A stretch of 64,000 nucleotides of DNA from JAMXLO01 sp963749575 (GTDB lineage Bacteria > Pseudomonadota > Alphaproteobacteria > Acetobacterales > Acetobacteraceae). The translations under genes were made by a program, and so were the position numbers. Under the pieces are notes generated by a model. That model did not search any database. It was not told the origin of the DNA and was given only the letters and a program-made list of their open reading frames with translations. Below, one piece after another: positions 51,718 through 59,860 of this stretch. The DNA lies in NCBI GenBank assembly GCA_963749575.1, contig CAVVNM010000016.1, positions 62,001-126,000 of the forward strand, given 5' to 3'. Position 1 is the first letter of the stretch; every line of letters starts with the position of its first letter.

Positions 51718-52161
51718 TCAGTCGGTGGCAACGGCCGGGCTTCGTTGCGCCAGCAATCGCCGCACACAGCGCATGGTGGTGAGTGTGGCGTCCAGATCCG
51801 TTGCAGTGATGCGTCCTTGCAGCACCGCCCAATCTGTCCGGTATTGCGAGAATTGTACTATGTCGACCTCGGCGCCGTATTTCAGCTTACCGTGCAGAGT
51901 GCCGTCCATGGCGATCCGCGCGGTCAGCGGGACAACTATGGGCGGGGAGACCGCGAACGAGTAGGCGAACTGCCCGTCGCGCACGTCGATCCGCTCCGGC
52001 CTGCTCGCGTCGCCGCACTGGAAGTCCACCCCGCGGAGCAGCGTGTCTCGGCCGACATAGCTGCCATCGAACTGCGTGCCCGCCATCGGCACCGGCGGCG
52101 CACTGTCCGTGCATCCCGCGAGGGTCAGGGCACAGCCGGCCAATGTAACCAGTCTGGTCAT
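51718..52161 (-). CDS. Small lipoprotein, unknown function
   Basis: 147 residues with a lipoprotein signal (MTRLVTLAGCALTLAGCTDS; Cys17 in LAGC). The mature domain is beta-rich: FDGSYVGRDTLLRGV, IDVRDGQFAYSFAV, LTARIAMDGTLHGKLKYGAE, VLQGRITATDLDATL, an alternation seen in small envelope barrels. No family assigned. Lies convergent to folK. Confidence 0.75.
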   Translation of the reverse strand: MTRLVTLAGCALTLAGCTDSAPPVPMAGTQFDGSYVGRDTLLRGVDFQCGDASRPERIDVRDGQFAYSFAVSPPIVVPLTARIAMDGTLHGKLKYGAEVDIVQFSQYRTDWAVLQGRITATDLDATLTTMRCVRRLLAQRSPAVATD

Positions 52162-52498
52162 TGCTCCGACATGGCACTCAAATCGAGCTCGTCAAGCGGG
52201 TCTCGTTGCTCCGACTGGCCGGGACAATCGGGTGAACGCCCGGTCCGCCTGAGCGGTTGGATCGTCCGCGCGCGAGGACTCAACACCGAGAACGCCGAGG
52301 ACCACGGGGGCAACGGAAGAACGCGCTTCGCGCCGTGGTCCTCGGTGTTCTCCGTGCCGGGATGCTTCGTTGTCGCGAACGCACCGGCCGTTCATGCCCT
52401 GGGGAGCGCGGTGGGGAGCGCGGCGTCAGGCTTGCTTTGCCCGGGTGCCTCGCCTACATCGACAGTTCGCCCAAGTACAATGCCCGGAGGCTGAGCGC
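52162..52498. other. Intergenic region before rpoZ
   Basis: About 340 bp with no gene. It holds the divergent promoters of the lipoprotein gene and rpoZ and a large imperfect palindrome at 52284-52356. No -35/-10 pair could be named with confidence. Confidence 0.5.
52284..52356. repeat. Large inverted repeat upstream of rpoZ
   Basis: Left arm CACCGAGAACGCCGAGGACC-ACGG (52284-52307) and right arm 52333-52356, whose reverse complement differs at two of 24 positions. The 25-nt loop includes CGCGCTTCGCG, itself a small hairpin. It lies about 140 bp before rpoZ. Likely a dispersed intergenic palindrome; a regulatory role is possible. Confidence 0.65.
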
Positions 52499-52906
52499 AT
52501 GGCGCGCGTCACCGTTGAAGACTGTGTCCAGAAGGTTCCCAATCGCTTCGAGCTCGTGCTGCTCGCCGCCCAGCGTGCGCGCAACCTGAGCCGCGGCGAA
52601 GAGTTGACCATCGATCGCGACGACGACAAGAACCCGGTGGTTGCGCTGCGCGAGATCGCTGACGAGACCATCGATCTTGGCCGGATCGAGCAGGATCTGG
52701 TCAAGTCGCTGTCCCGCGCGCCGGAGCCCGAGCCGGCGGACGAGGAGGTGCTCGACCTCATTCCGACCGACCAGAACATCTTCGGCCTGCAGGACGTGAC
52801 CGCCGAGGAAGAGGCGGCCGGGCTGCCTGTCGAGGGCGAAGAGATGTCTCCCGAGGACCTCGAGGCAGCGATCGAGGCGGAGCTGGGCGGTCGTCACCGC
52901 CCGTAA
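52499..52906 (+). CDS. rpoZ: RNA polymerase omega subunit
   Basis: 135 residues starting MARVTVEDCVQKVPNRFELV, then AAQRARNLSRGEE and NPVVALREIAD, the omega core that clamps the beta-prime C-terminus. The rest is an acidic tail typical of alphaproteobacteria. Six bases separate it from rel, so the two are cotranscribed; omega and ppGpp act together at the polymerase. Confidence 0.93.
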   Translation: MARVTVEDCVQKVPNRFELVLLAAQRARNLSRGEELTIDRDDDKNPVVALREIADETIDLGRIEQDLVKSLSRAPEPEPADEEVLDLIPTDQNIFGLQDVTAEEEAAGLPVEGEEMSPEDLEAAIEAELGGRHRP

Positions 52907-52912
52907 TCGCGC

Positions 52913-55201
52913 ATGACAATGGGGGGCGCAGGACGCGCTGGCACGAGGCCGAACCTCGCCCCCGTTTTCGCGCCTGACGGCACGGCGCTCGAGGCGGGAC
53001 CACGTGCCGGCCCGCCCCTGCCGACATTCCGTCTGACCGAAAGGCTGCGGGCCTACGATCCCAAGGCCGATACCGGGCTGATCGATGCCGCGTACACGCT
53101 GGCGGAGCGGGCGCACGGCACCCAGCGCCGCGACAATGGCGATCCCTACATCACGCATCCGGTCGCAGTGGCCGACATCCTGGCGGGTTATCGGCTGGAC
53201 ACGGCCTCGATCGCCACCGGCCTGCTGCACGACGTGATAGAGGACACGCCGGTCAAGTTGCCGGAGATCCAGACCCGTTTCGGCGGCGAGATCGCCGGGT
53301 TGGTCGATGGGGTCACCAAGCTGACCCGACTGGAACTGCAATCCGACCGGACCAAGCAGGCGGAGAATTTCCGCAAGCTGGTGCTGGCGATCAGCCGCGA
53401 CATCCGCGTCCTGCTGGTCAAGCTCGCCGACCGGCTACACAACATGCGCACGCTGCATTTCGTGCAGGACCCGGAGCGCCGCCAACGGATCGCGCGCGAG
53501 ACGATGGAGATCTACGCGCCGCTGGCCGAGCGGATCGGCATGGACGCGGTGAAGACCGAGTTGCAGACGCTGGCCTTCGCGCAGCTCGATCCGGAGGCGT
53601 ATGCGACCATCCAGGCGCGGCTGAATTTCTTGCGCGGCCAGGGCGCCGATGTGATCGACGAGGTGCGCGCGGAGCTGAAGCGCGTGTTCGCGGAGTCCGG
53701 CGTACCGGTGACCGAGGTTGCGGGCCGTGAGAAGTCGCCGTATTCGATCTGGGAGAAGATGCACCGGCGGAACGTCGCTTTCGAGCAGCTCTCCGACATC
53801 ATGGCGTTCCGCATCGTCGTGCCGAACAAGGAGGCGTGCTACGCGGCGCTGGGCGCGATACATTCGGCGTATCCGGTGATCGCGGGACGGTTCAAGGACT
53901 ACATCTCGACGCCGAAATCGAACGGCTATCAGAGCCTGCATACCGGTGTGACGCTGCGCGAGCCGCGCAACCAGAAGATCGAGATTCAGATCCGCACCGC
54001 GGACATGAACGATATCGCGGAGAACGGCGTGGCGGCGCACTGGGTCTACAAAGAGCCGAGTGCCAAGGCGGACCGGCGCGATCTGCAGCGGTTCCGCTGG
54101 GTGCAGGATTTGCTGGAGATCCTGGAGAACTCGGCGGCCCCGGATGATTTCCTGGAGAACACCAAGCTGGAGTTGTACCAGGACCAGGTGTTCTGCTTCA
54201 CGCCGAAGGGGCAGTTGATTCAGTTGCCGCGCGGCGCGACGCCGGTGGATTTCGCCTATGCTGTGCACTCGCAGGTGGGCGACGCCTGCGTCGGCGCGAA
54301 GATCAACGGCCGGCTGTTGCCGCTGCGGCATCAGTTACAGAACGGCGATCAGGTCGAGATCATGACCGCGCGCGGCGGTACCCCGTCGCCGCAATGGGAG
54401 CGCTTCGTCGTCACCGGCAAGGCGCGCGCCCGCATCCGGCGCTTTATCCACCAGCAGCAGCGTCAGCAGCATCTCGACGCCGGTCGGGCGGAACTGGCGA
54501 AGGCGTTCCGACAAGCTGGGGTGGACGGATCCGAGAAGGCGTTGGAGCCGGCGCTGAAGGCGCTGAAGGTAGGCGCGGTGGACGATCTCTATATCGCGGT
54601 CGGCAACGGCAATATCGGGCCGAAGGACGTGGTACACGCGGCTTATCCGGAGCTGCGCCATTCGCCACGGGCGCCGCGCATGGTCCCGCCGCCGCCGCCG
54701 CGGGCACACAGTCGGCACCCGCACAAGTCCGATTTCGACATGCCGATCACCGGCCTCGTGCCAGGCATGGCGTATCACTTCGCCGGCTGCTGTCACCCGG
54801 TGCCCGGCGACGACATCGTCGGCATCATCACCACAGGGAAGGGCGTGACAATCCACGGGCGCGACTGCCCGACGCTGACCGGCTTCGCCGCCACGCCCGA
54901 GCGTTTCATCGAGGTGGACTGGAACTACACTGCGCTGACCGGCGGCCGCACCGATGGCAAACCGCCGCATCACACCGCGCGGATCAGCGTGATCGGTGCC
55001 AATGAGCCGACCGCGCTCGCCAACCTGACGAACGCTATCGCCAAGCAGGAGGGCGCGGTCGCCAGCCTGAAGATCGTGAACCGCCAGGCCGACTTCATCG
55101 AGGCGTTGGTCGACGTCGATGTCCGTGATGTGGCGCACCTGTCGAAGGTGATCGCCGGCCTGCGCGGCGCGGTCGGCGTCAAGGGTGTGGAGAGAGGGTA
55201 G
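52913..55201 (+). CDS. rel: Bifunctional (p)ppGpp synthetase/hydrolase (Rel/SpoT)
   Basis: 762 residues. N-terminal HD hydrolase domain (YITHPVAVADIL, ATGLLHDVIEDT, KLADRLHNMRTL), synthetase domain (EVAGREKSPYSIWEKM, DIMAFRIVV, GRFKDYISTPKSNGYQSLHT, EIQIRTADM), then TGS (FCFTPKGQLIQLPRGATPVDFA), a conserved-Cys region (FAGCCHPVPGDDIVG) and a C-terminal ACT domain. It makes and breaks the stringent-response alarmone. The region around 655-680 is unusually Pro-rich (VPPPPPRAH). Intact. Confidence 0.95.
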   Translation: MTMGGAGRAGTRPNLAPVFAPDGTALEAGPRAGPPLPTFRLTERLRAYDPKADTGLIDAAYTLAERAHGTQRRDNGDPYITHPVAVADILAGYRLDTASIATGLLHDVIEDTPVKLPEIQTRFGGEIAGLVDGVTKLTRLELQSDRTKQAENFRKLVLAISRDIRVLLVKLADRLHNMRTLHFVQDPERRQRIARETMEIYAPLAERIGMDAVKTELQTLAFAQLDPEAYATIQARLNFLRGQGADVIDEVRAELKRVFAESGVPVTEVAGREKSPYSIWEKMHRRNVAFEQLSDIMAFRIVVPNKEACYAALGAIHSAYPVIAGRFKDYISTPKSNGYQSLHTGVTLREPRNQKIEIQIRTADMNDIAENGVAAHWVYKEPSAKADRRDLQRFRWVQDLLEILENSAAPDDFLENTKLELYQDQVFCFTPKGQLIQLPRGATPVDFAYAVHSQVGDACVGAKINGRLLPLRHQLQNGDQVEIMTARGGTPSPQWERFVVTGKARARIRRFIHQQQRQQHLDAGRAELAKAFRQAGVDGSEKALEPALKALKVGAVDDLYIAVGNGNIGPKDVVHAAYPELRHSPRAPRMVPPPPPRAHSRHPHKSDFDMPITGLVPGMAYHFAGCCHPVPGDDIVGIITTGKGVTIHGRDCPTLTGFAATPERFIEVDWNYTALTGGRTDGKPPHHTARISVIGANEPTALANLTNAIAKQEGAVASLKIVNRQADFIEALVDVDVRDVAHLSKVIAGLRGAVGVKGVERG

Positions 55202-55218
55202 AGCCGCGGTGTCCGGCG

Positions 55219-55309
55219 GCACCTCCTCCCCAGCCTTCCCCCGCCGCGCAGGAGGGCAGGTGCAGCGCATCTGCTTCCGCGCCGCGAGGGAGGCCTGGGG
55301 AGGAGGTGC
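55219..55309. repeat. Long inverted repeat whose right arm contains the acpS ribosome-binding site
   Basis: GCACCTCCTCCCCAG (55219-55233) is the exact reverse complement of CTGGGGAGGAGGTGC (55295-55309); similarity continues inwards to about 31 bp. The right arm holds GGAGG and ends directly at the acpS ATG (55310). If transcribed with rel, the hairpin would bury the Shine-Dalgarno. It is also in the style of dispersed alphaproteobacterial intergenic repeats. Confidence 0.7.
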
Positions 55310-55717
55310 ATGATCCTCGGCCTCGGCTCCGACATCTGCGACATCCGCCGCATCGAATCGGCGATCGCGCGGCATGGCGAGCGTTTCCTGTCGCGCGTGT
55401 TTACCGAGGTGGAGCGCGCCAAGGCGGCGAGCCGCACGGAGCGGATCCAGGCCGCCACCTATGCCAAGCGCTTCGCCGCAAAGGAGGCGGCGGCGAAGGC
55501 TCTCGGTACCGGCTTCCGGCGTGGCGTGTTTTTCTCCGACCTCGGCGTGGTGAACCTGCCATCGGGCCAGCCGACCTTGCGGATGGCCGGCGGCGCGGCG
55601 GTGCGGCTGGCGGCGATCACACCTGCGGGAATGCTTGCTTGCGTCGCATTGACCATGACCGACGAATACCCCTACGCGTTCGCCCAGGTGATCATATCGG
55701 CCGTGCCGGCTGGCTGA
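55310..55717 (+). CDS. acpS: Holo-[acyl-carrier-protein] synthase
   Basis: 135 residues. Attaches 4'-phosphopantetheine from CoA to ACP. Marks: MILGLGSDICDIRRIESAI (metal-binding Asp8) and AKRFAAKEAAAKALGTGF (Glu of the second metal site). C-terminal strands fit. Starts directly after the right arm of a long inverted repeat. Intact. Confidence 0.93.
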   Translation: MILGLGSDICDIRRIESAIARHGERFLSRVFTEVERAKAASRTERIQAATYAKRFAAKEAAAKALGTGFRRGVFFSDLGVVNLPSGQPTLRMAGGAAVRLAAITPAGMLACVALTMTDEYPYAFAQVIISAVPAG

Positions 55718-55730
55718 GGGAGACCGACAC

Positions 55731-56234
55731 ATGCAACGCCTTGCTGCGCTGCTGGCGCTGGCGCTGACCGCGGCTTTGCTGGCTGGCTGCGCTTATGATC
55801 CGTACACCGGGACCTACGTCCCATGCTGTGGGTACTACGGTTACCCCTACTATGGGTATCCGAATTACCGCTACCCTCCGCCTTCCGGCCCATACGGCTA
55901 TCCGTCGGGGCCATACATGGTGGCGCCCCAGGGCCAGCCCGGTGGCCAGCCCGGTGCCTACCCGCCACCGGCCGCCGGACAGCCGCCCGGGCCGGGAGCG
56001 GCGGCCTACCCCACCGGGGCCGGCGTTCTGGCCCAGCGCTTTGCCACAGCCAACGTGACGCATGACGGACGGTTGACCCGCGACCAGGCGGCGGTGGGCA
56101 TGCCACTGGTGGCGCAGAACTTCGACGTGATCGATGTCGATCGAAAGGGCTATGTGACCTTGCCCGAGGTGCGTACCTTCGCAATGACGCGCCGTGGCGA
56201 GTCAGGACAGCAAGGAACGGCAAGCCCGCAATAG
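55731..56234 (+). CDS. EF-hand lipoprotein with a Tyr/Pro/Gly-rich linker
   Basis: 167 residues. Lipoprotein signal (LALTAALLAGC, Cys20). Residues about 22-90 are Tyr/Gly/Pro-rich (YGYPYYGYPNYRYPPP, QPGGQPGAYPPP), low complexity. The C-terminal part has two EF-hand-like turns: ANVTHDGRLTRDQAA and FDVIDVDRKGYVTLPEV, where Asp-x-Asp-x-Lys-Gly-Tyr can bind calcium weakly. Its place between acpS and lepB suggests an envelope role; function unknown. RBS GAGGGAGACCG. Confidence 0.7.
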   Translation: MQRLAALLALALTAALLAGCAYDPYTGTYVPCCGYYGYPYYGYPNYRYPPPSGPYGYPSGPYMVAPQGQPGGQPGAYPPPAAGQPPGPGAAAYPTGAGVLAQRFATANVTHDGRLTRDQAAVGMPLVAQNFDVIDVDRKGYVTLPEVRTFAMTRRGESGQQGTASPQ

Positions 56235-56306
56235 GCGCTCGCTTGACACACCGTCCCCCCCTGGGCTTGATCCGCCCGGATTTTTTGGACGAAAGCCTCT
56301 CCCTTC

Positions 56307-57059
56307 ATGGCGACAAAGGTAAAGGCCAGGCGCAAATCGAGCGTCTGGGTCGAAAACGCCAAGACGATCGTCTATGCCGGCCTGATCGCCGTCGTGGTGC
56401 GGACCGTCGCGTTCGAGCCGTTCAACATTCCATCAGGCAGCATGATCCCCACTCTGCTGGTGGGCGACTACCTGTTTGTGTCGAAGTTCAGCTACGGTTA
56501 TTCGCGCTACTCACTGCCGTTCGGTTGGCCACCGTTCTCCGGACGCATCTTCGGGCGTCTGCCCAACCGGGGCGACGTCGCGGTGTTCAAGTATCCTCGC
56601 GACAATTCGACCGACTATATCAAGCGCATCATCGGGCTGCCGGGCGACCGCATTCAGGTGCGGCAGGGCCAGCTCTACATCAACGGCCAGCTCTGCCCGC
56701 GTCAACCGGAAGGCGATTACGTCGCCGACGACAGCGGTATCCACATGGTGCTGCGGCTGTATCGCGAGACGTTGCCGAACGGCGTGAAGCACGATGTCAT
56801 CAAGGCTACCGACGAAGGGGACATGAACAACACGCCGGAGTTCCTGGTGCCGCCCGACCATGTGTTCGCAATGGGCGACAACCGCGACAACTCTGCCGAC
56901 AGCCGGTTCATGAACGGGGTCGGATTTGTGCCGGTGGAAAACCTGGTGGGACGCGCCGAGATCATCTTCTTCTCGGTTGATGCGGAGTCCCCGTGGTGGC
57001 AATTCTGGTGGTGGCCGTTCGAGATCCGCTGGAGCCGTCTGGCGATGAGTGTGCGCTGA
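56307..57059 (+). CDS. lepB: Signal peptidase I
   Basis: 250 residues. One N-terminal membrane segment (IVYAGLIAVVVRTVAFE), then the catalytic Ser45 in PSGSMIPTL, the general-base Lys106 in DYIKRIIGLPGD, and box GDNRDNSADSR. It cleaves Sec and Tat signal peptides at the periplasmic face. The C-terminus is Trp-rich (WWQFWWWPFE). Cotranscribed with rnc and era. Confidence 0.95.
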   Translation: MATKVKARRKSSVWVENAKTIVYAGLIAVVVRTVAFEPFNIPSGSMIPTLLVGDYLFVSKFSYGYSRYSLPFGWPPFSGRIFGRLPNRGDVAVFKYPRDNSTDYIKRIIGLPGDRIQVRQGQLYINGQLCPRQPEGDYVADDSGIHMVLRLYRETLPNGVKHDVIKATDEGDMNNTPEFLVPPDHVFAMGDNRDNSADSRFMNGVGFVPVENLVGRAEIIFFSVDAESPWWQFWWWPFEIRWSRLAMSVR

Positions 57060-57070
57060 GTGCGTCCGCG

Positions 57071-57748
57071 TTGACCACGCCGATCGAGTCGATTCTCGGC
57101 CACGACTTCGTTCGCCCCGAACTGCTGCGTGAAGCGATGACCCACCGATCGGCGGTGCATGGTCGGGGCCGGCTGCGTGGCAACGGGTCCAATGAGCGGA
57201 TGGAGTTCGTCGGCGACCGTGTACTTGGTCTGCTGATCGCCGAGTGGCTGGCAGAGCGGTTTCCGCGCGAGCAGGAGGGTGATCTCGGCCGCCGGCTCGC
57301 GGTCCTGGTATCGCAGCCGGTGCTGGCGGAAGTGGCCGAGACGATCGGATTGGGCGAGGCGTTGTGGGTGGCACCGGGCGAGGCCAAGGCCGGCGTGCGG
57401 CGGCGGGCCACGGTGTTGGCAGACGCGCTCGAGGCAGCGCTGGGGGCGCTGTTCCTGGATGGCGGCCTCGAGCGGGCGCGCGAATTCGTGCGGCACGCGT
57501 GGGACGGCGTGATGACCCGGCTCGAGACGCCGCCGCGCGACGCCAAGTCAATGTTGCAGGAGTGGGTACAGGGACGCGGGCTTGGTTTGCCCGAGTACGT
57601 GGTAGCGTCGCGTGCCGGTCCCCCGCATGCACCGGAGTTCGTCGTGACGGTGACCACCAGCGGCTTCACAGGTTCTGGGGCTGCCGGCAGCAAGCGTGCC
57701 GCCGAGCAACTTGCGGCGCAGGACCTGCTGCGGGTACTCGGCGCATGA
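57071..57748 (+). CDS. rnc: Ribonuclease III
   Basis: 225 residues from TTG 57071. Catalytic block NERMEFVGDRVLGLLIAEWL, a second acidic site (ADALEAALGALFLDGG), and a C-terminal dsRNA-binding domain (DAKSMLQEWVQGRGLGLPEY ... GSKRAAEQLAAQDLL). RNase III processes rRNA and structured mRNAs. In-frame GTG 56993 would overlap lepB by 67 bp and add unrelated residues; TTG fits the family start but has no clear RBS. The stop overlaps era (ATGA). Confidence 0.9.
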   Translation: MTTPIESILGHDFVRPELLREAMTHRSAVHGRGRLRGNGSNERMEFVGDRVLGLLIAEWLAERFPREQEGDLGRRLAVLVSQPVLAEVAETIGLGEALWVAPGEAKAGVRRRATVLADALEAALGALFLDGGLERAREFVRHAWDGVMTRLETPPRDAKSMLQEWVQGRGLGLPEYVVASRAGPPHAPEFVVTVTTSGFTGSGAAGSKRAAEQLAAQDLLRVLGA

Positions 57749-58638
57749 CCTCTCGATGCGGCTTTGTCGCGGTGGCGGGCGCGCCGAACGCAGGCAAGTC
57801 GACTTTGGTCAACCGGCTGGCGGGCGCCAAGCTGTCGATTGTCACGCCGAAGGCCCAGACGACGCGGTTTCGCGTGTTGGGGATCATGATGCATGGGGCG
57901 AGCCAAGTGTTGGTGGTCGATACGCCTGGCATCTTCACGCCACGGCGGCGGCTGGATCGCGCGATGGTGGCGGCGGCCTGGACCGGCGTGCGCGATGCCG
58001 ATCTGACGCTGCTGCTGGTCGATGCGAAGACCGGCGCGACCGGTTCGGTGCGAGGGATCGCCGAGGCGTTGGCCGCGCAGCGGCGGCGCAGCTGGCTGGT
58101 GCTGAACAAGGCCGATCTGGTGGCGGCGCCGACATTGCTGCCGTTGACCGCAGCGCTAACGGCTCTGGCGCCGTTCGAGCAGACCTTCATGGTGAGTGCA
58201 GTGACCGGCGACGGCGTCGGCCAGTTGGCGGATGCCTTGGCGGAAGCGGTACCGGTGGGGCCGCATCTGTATCCGGATGACGACCTGACCGATCTGCCGG
58301 ACCGTCTGCTGGCGGCGGAGATTGTGCGCGAGCAGATCTTTCTGCAGACGCACGAAGAGGTGCCGTACGGGACCACGGTGGAGACCGAGAACTGGCAGGA
58401 ACGCGACGACGGCTCGGTGCGCATCGAGGCCACGGTGTATGTCGCGCGTCCCGGCCACAAGGCGATCCTGATCGGCGAAGGCGGCAAGCGGATCAAGGCG
58501 ATCGGTGGGAGGGCGCGAGAGGAATTGGCGAGACTGCTGGAGCGCAAGGTGCATCTGTTCCTCAATGTGAAGCAGCGCACCGGTTGGGACGAGGAGACAG
58601 CGCGGCTGCGCGCGATCGGGCTGCAGGATCCCACCTAG
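57745..58638 (+). CDS. era: GTPase Era
   Basis: 297 residues. G1 VAGAPNAGKSTLVNRL, G2 around PKAQTTRFR, G3 DTPGIF, G4 NKADL, then a KH domain with GEGGKRIKAIGGRAREEL. Era binds the 3' end of 16S rRNA during 30S assembly. The ATG overlaps the rnc stop. Intact, normal length. Confidence 0.95.
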   Translation: MTSRCGFVAVAGAPNAGKSTLVNRLAGAKLSIVTPKAQTTRFRVLGIMMHGASQVLVVDTPGIFTPRRRLDRAMVAAAWTGVRDADLTLLLVDAKTGATGSVRGIAEALAAQRRRSWLVLNKADLVAAPTLLPLTAALTALAPFEQTFMVSAVTGDGVGQLADALAEAVPVGPHLYPDDDLTDLPDRLLAAEIVREQIFLQTHEEVPYGTTVETENWQERDDGSVRIEATVYVARPGHKAILIGEGGKRIKAIGGRAREELARLLERKVHLFLNVKQRTGWDEETARLRAIGLQDPT

Positions 58639-58992
58639 AGCGTAGCGGTTCTGCCGAGCCTTCGATTGCGTGGTCGCTGCGCGGGCACTTGTTGGTGTCT
58701 CAGGGGTCGGCGCGGACCAATATTGATCCAAGGATGCACAATCTGATCCTTCGATCATGGTCTCGCCGACAGATAACAGTTCCGTTCGGCAACAGTTCGT
58801 TATAAGAATGGCGGCGAAGCGTTAACAGGGCATGACCTGTTTTCGTGCCGTGGTCCAATGCGAACTTGCATCACCAGATGACGCATAGTCACGTATTGCG
58901 ACATAAGAGCCGGGCCGACAAGTAGCGACTGGTAACGGCGGTACAAGTTGACATAGCGGTTCGCAAGAAAAACGGGTGGGGAGCTGGACGTT
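58639..58992. other. Intergenic region before the LuxR-type regulator
   Basis: About 350 bp, more AT-rich after 58720, without a gene. TTGACA occurs near 58949, but no -10 match at good spacing was settled. RBS GTGGGGAGCTGG before ATG 58993. Confidence 0.45.
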
Positions 58993-59815
58993 ATGGGTCA
59001 CCCTGAAGCTGATTGGCAGCAGCCTGCCGCGCGGGCTGGCGTGAGCGACGATGTATTCATCACACCCAATACTCTGATCGTCGTCGCGCGACGCGAATTC
59101 GCCCGCGGTTGCTTGGCATGCTGGATCACCAATTATTGCCGCGGGTTAGCTGTATTTCCGGTTGCCAGCGTTGAGTCCGATCTGCCGTCAGATGTGTTCG
59201 TTCGCTGTATCGCCGCGTTGATCGGAATTGATCCGTCTGATCAATACCGATGGTTGTATCGCCAGATCGCTTGGTTGCGTGCGAGGCAGCCAAGATTTCC
59301 TGTTATGCTTATTCCAGAATATGATCAATGCAAGGCGGCTGCCGACCTTGCCGTTCGGCTTGACCTGCAGGGCTACATCCCGGCGTCCAGCAGCCTGGAA
59401 GTGGCTGCCGCAGCGGTACAACTGGTCATCGCTGGTGGCAGCTACTTCCCGCGCCCCCCGATCGGGGAATCTCAACAACACGAACCGCTGCCGTACCATG
59501 AGCATTCGGTGGTCGATCTGACACGGATAGCAGAACTGACATCGCGCGAAAGGGCAGGTACTGGTCCTGCTCAGCAGTGGATTGCCGAATAAGGTCATCG
59601 CCAAGCGGTTAAGCATGTCACTCAGCACTGTCAAAGCCCATGTGCACCACATTATCCGTAAGCTTAAAGTGGGCAATCGAACGGAGGTTGCACTTCGGGC
59701 CCAATCCCTGGTGACCGATACCGAAAGCTCGGTTGTGTCGCCGATCGATCTGTCTACCGCCTCACTTGACGGCTTTCACGACGAGAAAGGTACTGGCGCG
59801 AAGTGTACCTGGTAA
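58993..59815 (+). CDS. LuxR/NarL-type response regulator with degenerate receiver (frame break near 59553)
   Basis: The first frame (to 59592) gives a receiver-like domain (TLIVVARREFARGCLACWI ... GYIPASSSLEVAAAAVQLV) in which I see no clear phospho-acceptor Asp, then LTSRER. Removing one G of the GGG at 59552-59554 continues as QVLVLLSSGLPNKVIAKRLS and MSLSTVKAHVHHIIRKLKVG, a textbook GerE/LuxR helix-turn-helix. Joined length is about 273 residues. It is likely a phosphorylation-independent regulator, perhaps of the surface-protein genes downstream, which are on the opposite strand. Confidence 0.8.
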
Positions 59816-59860
59816 TATTGTTCCGACAGTCTGTTCATGTGACGTGCGCGACGCCGGATA

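Noticed and set aside
53435..55732. Large minus-strand frames opposite rel
   Set aside because: Antisense shadows; rel is intact and certain on the plus strand.
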